64,000 nucleotides of DNA from Mycolicibacterium setense (GTDB taxonomy: Bacteria > Actinomycetota > Actinomycetes > Mycobacteriales > Mycobacteriaceae). The notes below the pieces were generated by a model, which did no database searches, was not told the DNA's origin, and saw only the letters and a list, made by a program, of their open reading frames with translations. Made by a program: the position numbers and the translations under genes. The stretch spans positions 558,001 to 622,000 of the forward strand of contig NZ_JTJW01000010.1 of assembly GCF_000805385.1 (NCBI RefSeq), given 5' to 3'. This document shows positions 23,113 to 31,743 of this stretch, one piece after another. Each line of letters begins with the position of its first letter. Within the stretch, counting starts at the first letter, position 1.

Positions 23113-24284
23113 GGGGTCGGGATCGTGTAGCGACCCACCGGCGTCGGATCAGCCGTGGTGGCCAAGTCAGCTCCGGCCGGAGGGCCTGCGGTGTCGTCGC
23201 CGGCCGGCCGCGGAGCATTGCGGGCACCGCGAACCAGCAGGCTCGGGTCGTCGTCGTGGCAGTACGTGTACAGGAACGGTTCGGGATAGTCGGCGGCCGA
23301 GGGTGGGCGGCGAGGTGTGCCGTAATCGCAGGCATACCGCGGATAGATGTCGGCGGTCACCCACAGTCCGTGCTCGTGCATCGTGCTGATGAAGGCCTCA
23401 AGCGCCGAACCGCGGTAGTCGGGGAAGAGCGCATTGAGCGCGGGCACCCGGACGTAGGACAGCCGCGCGACGGTGGCCAGATTTCCCAGCAGCTGCACCA
23501 TGGTGTCCGAGTTGTCCGTGAACAGATTGTCGATCGCACCCAGCGTCGCCGGGGACTGGCCGAGGAGTTCCCGGTAGCCGTCCTGCATTCCGGCCACCCC
23601 TGCCAGCGTGTGACGCAGATTGGTTGCCGTGGCGGCGATTCCATTGTTGACATCCACTGCCGAGGACAGCACGATCCGGCTGTTCTTGATGATGCTCACC
23701 GTTTCGGGCAGCACCGAATCCAACGTCGACAGCAGGAACGTCCCGCCGTCGACGATCGCGGAGAGCTTCTCCGGCCCGGCCCCGGTCAGGCTCAGCTCCT
23801 CCTTGAGCCGCTCCAGCTTCTGCGGGTCCACTTGCGCCAGCACCCCATCGGCGTTCGCGAGCAGTTCGGCCATCGTGACCGGCACTCCGGTCCGGTCGCG
23901 GGCGATCACATCGCCGTCCGCCAGATATGGTCCGCCGTCGGATGCCGAGGCGAAGTCGACGTATTGTTCGCCGGCCGCCGACAGCGCAGAGACGCGGACC
24001 GTGCTGGACGCCGGAATGCGCACATCGTCCGATACCCGCAGGACTGCCTCGACACCACGCGGCGTGAACGCGAGCTCTTCGACCTTGCCCACCCGCACCC
24101 CGCGCATGGTCACATCCTGATTCGGCAGCAGCCCACCGGATTCCGAAAGCTGCACTGTCACTCGGTATGTCGCCGACAGCGGCCTGACGTGCAGCACGCC
24201 GACCATCAGGTAATAGACCGACACGACCAGCGTGAGTGCCAGAGCCGACAGGGCAGCCCACGCGCTGCGCCGGGTGCCGCTCAC
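23073..24284 (-). CDS. MceF-type protein of a YrbE/Mce transporter
   Basis: About 403 residues. One N-terminal membrane helix (ALSALALTLVVSVYYLMVG) is followed by an MlaD/MCE domain (YRVTVQLSESGGLLPNQDVTMRGVRVGKVEEL, cited in parts: GLLPNQDVTMRGVRVG) and a long helical region that would form part of the hexameric tunnel. The Pro-rich C-terminus ends PTLPIEPPR. GTG 24284 overlaps the mceE stop by 4 nt (GTGA). Mce hexamers carry lipids across the periplasm to the YrbE permeases. It is the last gene of the operon. Confidence 0.92.
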   Translation of the reverse strand: MSGTRRSAWAALSALALTLVVSVYYLMVGVLHVRPLSATYRVTVQLSESGGLLPNQDVTMRGVRVGKVEELAFTPRGVEAVLRVSDDVRIPASSTVRVSALSAAGEQYVDFASASDGGPYLADGDVIARDRTGVPVTMAELLANADGVLAQVDPQKLERLKEELSLTGAGPEKLSAIVDGGTFLLSTLDSVLPETVSIIKNSRIVLSSAVDVNNGIAATATNLRHTLAGVAGMQDGYRELLGQSPATLGAIDNLFTDNSDTMVQLLGNLATVARLSYVRVPALNALFPDYRGSALEAFISTMHEHGLWVTADIYPRYACDYGTPRRPPSAADYPEPFLYTYCHDDDPSLLVRGARNAPRPAGDDTAGPPAGADLATTADPTPVGRYTIPTPYGGPTLPIEPPR

Positions 24285-25405
24285 GGTTGGGGTCCTCTGC
24301 CGACCACCCGTTCCTGCAACCGCCAGAGCACGAACTTGATCGATCCGACGAGCTGGTGCCAATCGGCGCGTTTGGGACCGTGCAATCCGGGGTCCCCCGA
24401 GAATCCGGCGTCGGGAATGGATCCGAGGACGAGCCGGTCGATCCCGGCCGCCCCTGCCATCGATGTGCCCGCGGTCATCTTGATGAACGGCGCGTACAGC
24501 CGGTTCAGCGAGGCCAGGCTGGTCTGTGGATCCACCACGACGTCGTTGAACGCCCGCGCGATCGCGTCCGCGTCGGCGATCACGCTGCGGCCGCTGGAAT
24601 CGGTTCCGGCGATGGACGGGAACTTGGCGAGGTTCTGCGAGATGTCACCCAGTGTGAGGACGAGGTCGGTCACCTGACCGGTGTTGTCGGCGAGCGTCTC
24701 GGTGGCCGGTGCCGCGGCGCCCAGGATCTCACCGACCTCTTGATTCTTGGTTTCCAGCAGCTCGGCCAGCCGCGTCGTCTCGGCCATCGCGGAATCAAGT
24801 TGTGCCGACCGGGCATTCACCGTGCCGAGCAGCCGATTCGACTTGGCAACCAGGTCACCGAAGGCTCGGCCATCGGGCCCGGCCGCCTTGCCCATGCCGT
24901 TGACGATGTTGGTCAGGTTGTGGACGGCTCCTCCGTTGACGAGGACCGCCGCCGAACTCAGCACCGACTCGACCGTTGCCGCCGCAGTCGTGGAGTCGAG
25001 TCCGATGCTGTCTCCGTCCCCGAGCTGACGCGTACCGGACCGCTCGGTGCGGGGTGCGACGATCGAAACGAACACATCGCCCAGCGGTGTGGCCGAACGG
25101 AGTTCAGCCGTGCTGCCCACCGGAAGCCGGACGTCGTCTCTGATACGCAACGTGGTGACCGCGGTGAAGTCACGCGCCTGCATATCCTCGACTTGTCCGA
25201 TGTCGGCCCCACCGAGCTTGACCTTGGCGTGCTCGGGCAGGTTGAGCGCATTCGTGAACATCACGGTAAGCCGGTAACCACCCGAGCCGAGGCCCGCGGC
25301 GGGCAACGGCAGGTCGGCCAGCCCGTTCGTGGCACAGCCCGCGGTCAGCAGAACCGCCGACAGTGCGGCCAGCGTCCGGCGCAGACAACCCTGTGCCGCA
25401 ATCAT
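24281..25405 (-). CDS. MceE-type lipoprotein of a YrbE/Mce transporter
   Basis: About 374 residues. The signal peptide has the lipobox VLLTAGC (Cys about 22-26), as in the LprN/MceE subunits. The MCE domain has YRLTVMFTNALNLPEHAKVKLGGADIGQV (cited as NLPEHAKVKLGGADIGQV). The helical region follows. The acylated Cys would fix the tunnel to a membrane. ATG 25405 overlaps the mceD stop (ATGA) and the frame upstream of it is discarded. It is required with MceA-D and F for lipid import. Confidence 0.92.
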   Translation of the reverse strand: MIAAQGCLRRTLAALSAVLLTAGCATNGLADLPLPAAGLGSGGYRLTVMFTNALNLPEHAKVKLGGADIGQVEDMQARDFTAVTTLRIRDDVRLPVGSTAELRSATPLGDVFVSIVAPRTERSGTRQLGDGDSIGLDSTTAAATVESVLSSAAVLVNGGAVHNLTNIVNGMGKAAGPDGRAFGDLVAKSNRLLGTVNARSAQLDSAMAETTRLAELLETKNQEVGEILGAAAPATETLADNTGQVTDLVLTLGDISQNLAKFPSIAGTDSSGRSVIADADAIARAFNDVVVDPQTSLASLNRLYAPFIKMTAGTSMAGAAGIDRLVLGSIPDAGFSGDPGLHGPKRADWHQLVGSIKFVLWRLQERVVGRGPQP

Positions 25406-26517
25406 TTCTGCCCCATTGCGGCGAGACCGTCCAGCATGTTGGTCAGGCCGAAGTCGGGCCCGTAATCCTGCAGAGTGCCGGTGCTGCATCCGAGCTGGCG
25501 CAGACCCATCATGTTGCAGACCTCCTTGGCCATCTGGCTGTCGAACACCATGCGGTCGGCCAGGAAATGCGCACGGATGGCTCCGTTCCGTTGATCGATC
25601 GCGTTGTAGAGGTTGTCGGCCATCAGCGGGAGTACGTCGAAAAACTCCGCGAGCTCGCGTTGCCGATCGTGCAGAGTCTGCATGCTGGTGTCGCCATTGG
25701 CGATTCCCTGCTTGATCAGGTCCCGGTTCGCCAACAGGATCTCACCGGTCTTTGCGACGACCTCGTTGAGTTGCCTACCGGTGGTCCCCGACCCGAAGTC
25801 CTCCTGCGCCAGAACCTGGCTGAGTTGCCGCACGGTAGAGCCGAATTCGCGCAGTTCCGCGTCGTTGCCGGCCGCGGCGTCCAGCAGTGAACCGAGGTTG
25901 GTGATGATGGTGGTCACCTGTTGGCGAGTCCGGGCGCCGCCGTCGGAACTCAACCGCAGCGCACGCGACAGCTCGTCGAGGGCACCCCTGATCTGCTCGC
26001 CGTGCCCGGCGACCACGCCGTCCCCTGCGTTCTGCAGATCGGCGACGGGCCCACCGCCGGTCCCGTCACCCCGCAGCGACGTCGCCAGCTTGTCGAGCAT
26101 CCCGAGGACCCGGTCGAACTCGACCGGGGTCTTCGTGCGATGCAGGCCGATGGTGTCGCCGTCGCGCAGCGTCGGTCCGCCGCGGTACGGGGGTGACAGC
26201 TCGATCTGGCGGTCGGTGAGGATCGAGGTGGACAGCGTCACCGCCTCGACGTCCGCGGGTATCGCGACAGCCTCATCGACAGTGAAGTCGACCTCGGCAT
26301 AGCTGCCCTTCGGTGTCACCTTGGTGACCTGGCCCACCGGAATTCCCAGTACCGCCACCACATTTCCGACGTACAGGCCAGCCGCGCTGTCGAACTGGGC
26401 GGTGGCGGTGATGCTGCGGTCGGGGTGGGTGACCAGGTGCCGGGCCAGTCCGGCGACCGTCGTCACCGCGATGATCAGCACGGCGGCAATCATCAGGCGC
26501 TTGTGTCGGAAGATCAT
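25402..26517 (-). CDS. MceD-type protein of a YrbE/Mce transporter
   Basis: About 371 residues beginning MIFRHKRLMIAAVLII, a short cytosolic N-terminus and one membrane helix. The MCE domain contains AQFDSAAGLYVGNVVAVLGI and GQVTKVTPKG. The helical tunnel segment includes a conserved C-terminal CNMMGLRQLGCS pair of Cys. ATG 26517 overlaps the mceC stop (ATGA). Confidence 0.92.
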   Translation of the reverse strand: MIFRHKRLMIAAVLIIAVTTVAGLARHLVTHPDRSITATAQFDSAAGLYVGNVVAVLGIPVGQVTKVTPKGSYAEVDFTVDEAVAIPADVEAVTLSTSILTDRQIELSPPYRGGPTLRDGDTIGLHRTKTPVEFDRVLGMLDKLATSLRGDGTGGGPVADLQNAGDGVVAGHGEQIRGALDELSRALRLSSDGGARTRQQVTTIITNLGSLLDAAAGNDAELREFGSTVRQLSQVLAQEDFGSGTTGRQLNEVVAKTGEILLANRDLIKQGIANGDTSMQTLHDRQRELAEFFDVLPLMADNLYNAIDQRNGAIRAHFLADRMVFDSQMAKEVCNMMGLRQLGCSTGTLQDYGPDFGLTNMLDGLAAMGQK

Positions 26518-27524
26518 TTGCAGTCCTTGAGATACGGGATCATCCCGAACTGCTCGGCGCGCCCGCTGATGGCGCACATCCAGGAATCGATCAGGGCTCC
26601 CGCCGGCGCGTTGCCCTCGATCGCGTTGCCGAAGCCGGTGGCATTCGCGATCTGGCGGATCGGGACGGGCGCGATCTGCAACAGGTTCCGGAAGAGCGCA
26701 TCCTGCTCCGCGAACTTTCCGCTCAGCTGCTCCATGGTGGACAGCACGTCGTCGAGTGCGGCGCGGTCGTTCACCGCGATGGTGTGCAGCGAGTCCACTA
26801 CGGACCGCAGGGACTGCATCAGCGCATGGAATGCAGCCGAACGCGCCACGAATTCGCCCACCAGTTCCTGTCCCTGGCGGATGAAGGTGCCGATCTCGGA
26901 CTGCTGGCGCCGCAGCATACTGGTGACGTGTTCGGTGTTCACCAGCAGGCCGCCCAGCTGGTCTCGTCGCTGCGCGATCACCGATGAGAGCGCGCGCACG
27001 TTGTCCATCGCCTGGGGTACCACCGCGGGTAGTCCGTCCAATTGCCGGCTCAGCACGTCGAGGGAAGCAGCGATCCGGTTGGCGTCGACCTGCTCGAAGG
27101 TTCTCGTCGAATCGGCAAGCGCGGCTTGCAGATCGTAGGGAACCTCGGTGTGGGCCAGGTCGATGGTCCGATCCTCGGGCACGCCGTCGCCGTCGGGGCG
27201 CAGGTCGAGATAGCGGGAGCCGAACAGTGTGGTCACCTTGATCGCGACGCGGGTGTCACGGCCCACCGGGACGTCGTCCCGCACTCGCATATCGGCCTCG
27301 ACATGGTCCCCGGCGAGGCGGACGGCGGTGACCGTTCCCACCGGGATGCCGGCGACCGCCACGATGTCGTCGGCGCGCAGGGCCGCCGCCTGGAGGAATT
27401 TCGCTGTGTAGCGGTGATATCCGATGCCGGCCTCCTTGACGAGCAGCATCGCCGCGATCAGGCCTCCCACAGTGAGCACGGCCAGCAGTCCGAGCCAGGC
27501 CTTCCTGGCTACGCCGTCAGCCAT
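26514..27524 (-). CDS. MceC-type protein of a YrbE/Mce transporter
   Basis: About 336 residues from ATG 27524 (MADGVARKAWLG). One N-terminal membrane helix, an MCE domain with KFLQAAALRADDIVAVAGIPVG, and a helical region ending KDCK. It is shorter than the other subunits, as is common for one member of a set. The start overlaps the mceB stop by 8 nt; the open frame upstream is antisense noise. Confidence 0.91.
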   Translation of the reverse strand: MADGVARKAWLGLLAVLTVGGLIAAMLLVKEAGIGYHRYTAKFLQAAALRADDIVAVAGIPVGTVTAVRLAGDHVEADMRVRDDVPVGRDTRVAIKVTTLFGSRYLDLRPDGDGVPEDRTIDLAHTEVPYDLQAALADSTRTFEQVDANRIAASLDVLSRQLDGLPAVVPQAMDNVRALSSVIAQRRDQLGGLLVNTEHVTSMLRRQQSEIGTFIRQGQELVGEFVARSAAFHALMQSLRSVVDSLHTIAVNDRAALDDVLSTMEQLSGKFAEQDALFRNLLQIAPVPIRQIANATGFGNAIEGNAPAGALIDSWMCAISGRAEQFGMIPYLKDCK

Positions 27525-28602
27525 TGGCCATGCTCCTGCACTTGGGGGTGTGCTTGGCGGTACCGCCCGGCGTCGCGGCATCGACGATGATCGGTACGAC
27601 ATCGTTGAGCCCCGGGAAGAACCCGTAGGCGTTGACGTCACACGCATAGGCGTTCATATAGGCCCCCTCTCCGAACACCCGCGACAGTCCCTTCAACAGC
27701 AGCGGGGTATTGAGCCCCGTGTAGGCGATCTGCGGTTCGATGTCGAGCATGTGCCGGGTGTAGCCGGGCTCGCGGTTGAGCATGTCCCGAATCGTCGGTT
27801 GCACGTCTTGGGAGATCCGCGCCAGATTGCCGGCCACCGCCGTCATCGTGCCCAGGGACGAAACCAGCGGTTCGCGACGGTTGTCGAATGCTGCCACCGC
27901 ATTTCGCGCCGCGTCGATCGTGCGCTCGAAGTTTTCGTTCTGGCCGGCCAGATTGCCGACCACGCCGTCCATCCCGGCGATGACCCGGTCCAGGGTGCGA
28001 TCCTGGCCCACGAAAGTCTCGGTGAGAACCGAGGTCTGGTCGACCAACTGGGTGATCGCGGCGGTGTCGCCCTGCAGAGATCCGACGACCGCGTTGGTGA
28101 GGTTGTTCACCTGCTCGGGGTCCAGGACCGCGAACAGCGGCTCATAGCCATTGAGCAGCGTGCCGATGTCGAAGGACGGCTCGGTGCGATCCACCCCGAT
28201 GACGGCCCCGGCCGGAAGCGCGGTGGCTGGTCCTTCACGACCGCGGTCCAACGCGAGATATCGCTGTCCGACGATGTTCTGGTAGTTGACCGATGCGACC
28301 GTGCCTGTGGTGAGGCGGTGGCCGTCCTGCACGATGAACAACACCTTCGCGAGGGTGCCCTGCAACTCGATCGCCTGTACGCGACCGACCCGGACCCCGG
28401 CCACCCGAACGTCGTCGCCCTCACGCAATCCGAAGACGTCGGTGAACACCGCGGAATAGGACGTGGCGGGGCCGCTGACATCCCGCCGCAGCGTGACATA
28501 GACCAGCCACGTCAGCACGGTGGCCACCACCAGGAACAGGCACAACCCCAGCAGCGGGCCGCGGCGTCGTATCGACTCGGCCCCCGGGACAGTTCTGGAC
28601 AT
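27517..28602 (-). CDS. MceB-type protein of a YrbE/Mce transporter
   Basis: 361 residues. One N-terminal membrane helix (LLGLCLFLVVATVLTWLVYV), an MCE domain (YSAVFTDVFGLREGDDVRVAG, VGRVQAIELQG), and a helical region with repeated hydrophobic heptads. The end carries the YACDVNAYG and PKCRSM segments typical of MceB subunits. It begins 12 nt after the mceA stop and overlaps mceC by 8 nt. Confidence 0.92.
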   Translation of the reverse strand: MSRTVPGAESIRRRGPLLGLCLFLVVATVLTWLVYVTLRRDVSGPATSYSAVFTDVFGLREGDDVRVAGVRVGRVQAIELQGTLAKVLFIVQDGHRLTTGTVASVNYQNIVGQRYLALDRGREGPATALPAGAVIGVDRTEPSFDIGTLLNGYEPLFAVLDPEQVNNLTNAVVGSLQGDTAAITQLVDQTSVLTETFVGQDRTLDRVIAGMDGVVGNLAGQNENFERTIDAARNAVAAFDNRREPLVSSLGTMTAVAGNLARISQDVQPTIRDMLNREPGYTRHMLDIEPQIAYTGLNTPLLLKGLSRVFGEGAYMNAYACDVNAYGFFPGLNDVVPIIVDAATPGGTAKHTPKCRSMANG

Positions 28603-28614
28603 CGGAATGTTCTC

Positions 28615-30081
28615 CTACGGCTTGGGTTTCGCTGCGGGCGGGGTTCGCGTGACTACCGTCCCGCGCGCGACGGGACCGAGGATCAGTTGAGTGGCCACCG
28701 TGGCGGGTTCATCGGTGATCTCACCCAACCGGTCGCGCTCGAGACCGCTGCCGACCGGGCCGACGTTGCCCCCGAACGAGGCGGGCGCCGCACTGCCGGG
28801 CACGGGCGGCGCCGGCGAGATACCAGGCGGGAGAGGCGGATACGGATCCGCCGGCGGCACCTGCGGGGCCAGCAGCGGTGGACCGACCGCAACCAGGTTG
28901 CCGTTCTCCCCGATGACTGTGCCCGGCGGTGGTGCCAGATCCGGTGGCGGCTGGTAGTTCTGCGGCATCAGGACTTCGGGGAGGTCGGCCCGCACGGGCA
29001 CCTCGGGGGCCGTGAAGCAGCTCGGCCCGGACAGCGCCCCGTAGCGCGGACAATCGGCGCGGGTGTAGGTATAGGACGGCGTGAACGACAGGTTCACCCG
29101 GCCTCGCGCCGTATCGAGTTCGGAGTCCCAGACCTCGGCGAAGAAGGTGTCGGAGAACCTGGTCATCCGCTGGCTGATCGGCACGAAATGCCGAGCATTC
29201 TGCGCCAGCACACCGAGCACCGGCGTCAGATCGGTGGTGATGTGGACCAGCCGGTCGGTCTGATTGTCCAGTGACTCCACACTGGTAGCCGTGGTGCGCG
29301 TGGCCGCCGCCAGGAAATCCTCGAGGCTTCGCCGCTGTTCGACCAGGGCCCGCATCGGCTCCACTGCCTCGTGCAGCGCTCCCACGAGGTCCGGTGCCGT
29401 CGCCGACAGTCCGCGCGCGGCTTCGGACAACGCCGAAATCGTCGATGGCCCCTCATCGGTCGCGACAACGGCATTCAGCTCATCGATCAGCCGGTTGAGT
29501 TCGGATGCCGATGTGAGCAGTTGCCCGCGGCGGTTGTTGGTGGCTGCGGCGACGGCCGCGAGCACACCGATGGTGTGGTCGTCGCGTCCGCGCCCCGCTG
29601 CCGCGAGGATGTCACGCAGTTTGGTGAGGGTGGTCTGGAACAACACCGTCGGCAGGGTGGTGTCCTCGGTGATCCGTCCACCGTCGCGGATCGGGCCCGC
29701 CGAGCCGTTCGTCGTCTCGACCAATTGCAGCGAAGACACCGCGAAGGCATTGCTGGGTACCACTCGGGCCGCCACGCCGACCGGTATGCCCTGTGCATAG
29801 GCCGAATCCAGCCGGATGTGAACCTGACTGGGCTGTTCGGCGGTCCCGGGCGTGACGCTTTCCACCGCGCCGACGAGTACCCCACGGAACTTCACATCCG
29901 ACCGGGCCGGCAGACCGTCGCCGATGTTCCGCAGCTCGGCCACCACGTGCAGGCTGCGGTCGAACATCCCGGTCGATTTGACCAGCAACACCGATGCCAC
30001 CACACCGACCACGACCAGCGCCACGGTGCCACGCCGGATCAGCTGCCTGGCGGTGAAGTGGTTTCCGTCCAGATCGACCAT
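28615..30081 (-). CDS. MceA-type protein of a YrbE/Mce transporter, with Pro-rich tail
   Basis: About 488 residues from ATG 30081; GTG 30090 is possible. The N-terminus has one membrane helix (VALVVVGVVASVLLV), an MCE domain (LVAELRN-like HVVAELRNIGDGLPARSDVK, FRGVLVGAVE), and a long helical part. The C-terminal about 110 residues are rich in Pro (PPPDLAPPPGTVI, PADPYPPLPPGISPAPP) and could project into the cell wall. It is the first Mce subunit after the two YrbE permeases. Functionally it begins the tunnel for lipid transfer. Confidence 0.92.
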   Translation of the reverse strand: MVDLDGNHFTARQLIRRGTVALVVVGVVASVLLVKSTGMFDRSLHVVAELRNIGDGLPARSDVKFRGVLVGAVESVTPGTAEQPSQVHIRLDSAYAQGIPVGVAARVVPSNAFAVSSLQLVETTNGSAGPIRDGGRITEDTTLPTVLFQTTLTKLRDILAAAGRGRDDHTIGVLAAVAAATNNRRGQLLTSASELNRLIDELNAVVATDEGPSTISALSEAARGLSATAPDLVGALHEAVEPMRALVEQRRSLEDFLAAATRTTATSVESLDNQTDRLVHITTDLTPVLGVLAQNARHFVPISQRMTRFSDTFFAEVWDSELDTARGRVNLSFTPSYTYTRADCPRYGALSGPSCFTAPEVPVRADLPEVLMPQNYQPPPDLAPPPGTVIGENGNLVAVGPPLLAPQVPPADPYPPLPPGISPAPPVPGSAAPASFGGNVGPVGSGLERDRLGEITDEPATVATQLILGPVARGTVVTRTPPAAKPKP

Positions 30082-30092
30082 GCTCGCCACCG

Positions 30093-30905
30093 TCAACCAC
30101 CCAGCCTCGCACCGGAATTCACGCTCCACAGCGCCATCGTCAGCAGCATGTTGACGATGATCACCACCGTGATACTGGCCCGCATGGCGTGCCCCGCAGC
30201 GATGCCGACGCCCTCCGGACCACCGCCGGCACAGAATCCGTAGTAGCACTGCACCATTGCCGCGATCCAGACGAACACGACGGCCTTCACCATCGAGTAC
30301 AGGATGTCGGTGCCGCTGATCAGCAATGTGAAGTAGTGCAGATAGGGCCCGAGCGATCCGCCGCTGATGAGGCCCACCATGACCTGGCACGACAGGTAGC
30401 AGATGCCCAGGCACGCCGCGTACAAGGGAATGATCGCGACCACCGAAGCCAGCAGGCGGGTGGTGACGAGGTACGGAATCGGCCTGATCGCAAGCGAGTT
30501 CATGGCGTCGATCTCCTCGGAGATCCGCATCGAGCCGATCTGCGTGGTGAACCGGCAGCCCGCCTGAACCGCGAACGCCAAAGCAGCCATGATCGGCGCC
30601 AGCTCGCGGGTAGTGACCAACGACGAGATGATCCCGGTTGCCGGACCGAGTCCGAGCAGATTCAGGAAGTCGTAACCCTCGACCGCGATCAGGGCCCCGG
30701 TGGTGATGCCGAGGACGAGGATCACCCCGGCAGTGCCGCCGCCCACGACGATCGATCCGTTGCCCCAGGTGATGTCAGAGACCAGTCGGAGGAACTCGCG
30801 CCGGTACCGGCGCAGGGCGAGCGGCGCACCCGCGAGGGCGTGGGCGGAGAATGCGACGAAGTGGCCGAAGTGCGCCACCGGCCGCGTCATCACGGGCTGG
30901 GTCAT
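30093..30905 (-). CDS. YrbE-B-type (MlaE) ABC permease of the Mce system
   Basis: 270 residues of the MlaE family with five to six membrane helices. Family elements are TGALIAVEGYDFLN, GPATGIISSLVTTRELAPIMAAL (cited in parts), and the conserved amphipathic-loop segment MRISEEIDAMNSLAIRPIPY near residue 127. The permease is driven by an MceG/MlaF ATPase, which is not in this operon and would be supplied in trans, as with other mycobacterial mce loci. It begins 1 nt after yrbE-A. Confidence 0.94.
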   Translation of the reverse strand: MTQPVMTRPVAHFGHFVAFSAHALAGAPLALRRYRREFLRLVSDITWGNGSIVVGGGTAGVILVLGITTGALIAVEGYDFLNLLGLGPATGIISSLVTTRELAPIMAALAFAVQAGCRFTTQIGSMRISEEIDAMNSLAIRPIPYLVTTRLLASVVAIIPLYAACLGICYLSCQVMVGLISGGSLGPYLHYFTLLISGTDILYSMVKAVVFVWIAAMVQCYYGFCAGGGPEGVGIAAGHAMRASITVVIIVNMLLTMALWSVNSGARLGG

Positions 30906-30906
30906 C

Positions 30907-31743
30907 TCACAATCCCGTCCGTGGGAAGAGCATGGTGTAGAGCTGGCTCACCGCGACATTCACGGTCATCAGGACCAGAACCGATTCCACGACCGCGGCG
31001 TTGACGGCGTTGGCGACACCGGCCGGCCCCTGCCCAGCGGCGAGCCCTTTCTGGCAGGACACCACCGCGACGATCGCGCCGTACACCGCCGACTTGAACA
31101 ATGCGAGCAGCATGTCTCCCGTGGTGGCGAACGACGCGAACGTGGCGATGAAACTGCCGGGCGCACCGCCCTGTACGTAAACGTTGAACAGGTAGCTCGA
31201 CAGGAAGCCGACGAAGCACACCATCCCGGTGAGCGCCATGCCGATGACGATCGCGGCCGCGAATCGGGGAACCACGAGCCTGCGGACCACCGAAACGCCC
31301 ATTACCTCCATCGCGGCCGTCTCCTCGCGCATGGTCCGGCAGCCCAGATCCGCAGTCATCGCGGCGCCCACTGCCGCCGCCAGTAGCAGCGCAGAAACCA
31401 GCGAGGCGGCCTGTCGCACGACCGCCAGTCCGCTGGCAGCACCGGCGAGCGATGTCGCGCCGACCTGTCCTGCCAACAGCGCGAACTGGATCGACAAGGT
31501 GACCCCGATCGGCAGCGCCACCAGGACCGTCGGCATGACGGCCGCACCGGCCATGAAAGCCGCCTGCCGAACGAACTCGGCCCACTGAAATCGCCCGGTC
31601 ACCAAGTCGAAGACGCAGAACCGGATCGTCTTCAACCCGAGTACCACCTGCTCGCCAACCGTGGCCAGCGCCGCTACCGGATGACGCCGCAGGTATCCCG
31701 CACCTACCTGGACAACACGGGAACTGTTGTCCCGCACAGTCAT
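30907..31743 (-). CDS. YrbE-A-type (MlaE) ABC permease of the Mce system
   Basis: 278 residues, MlaE family. The conserved ELGCR-like DLGCRTMREETAAMEVMGVS segment (residues about 125-144) and five to six membrane helices are visible. It pairs with the downstream YrbE-B to form the membrane base on which the Mce hexamer sits. Notably its ATG overlaps the stop of the fatty acyl-AMP ligase gene by 4 nt, tying the importer to the biosynthetic genes in one transcript. Confidence 0.94.
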   Translation of the reverse strand: MTVRDNSSRVVQVGAGYLRRHPVAALATVGEQVVLGLKTIRFCVFDLVTGRFQWAEFVRQAAFMAGAAVMPTVLVALPIGVTLSIQFALLAGQVGATSLAGAASGLAVVRQAASLVSALLLAAAVGAAMTADLGCRTMREETAAMEVMGVSVVRRLVVPRFAAAIVIGMALTGMVCFVGFLSSYLFNVYVQGGAPGSFIATFASFATTGDMLLALFKSAVYGAIVAVVSCQKGLAAGQGPAGVANAVNAAVVESVLVLMTVNVAVSQLYTMLFPRTGL

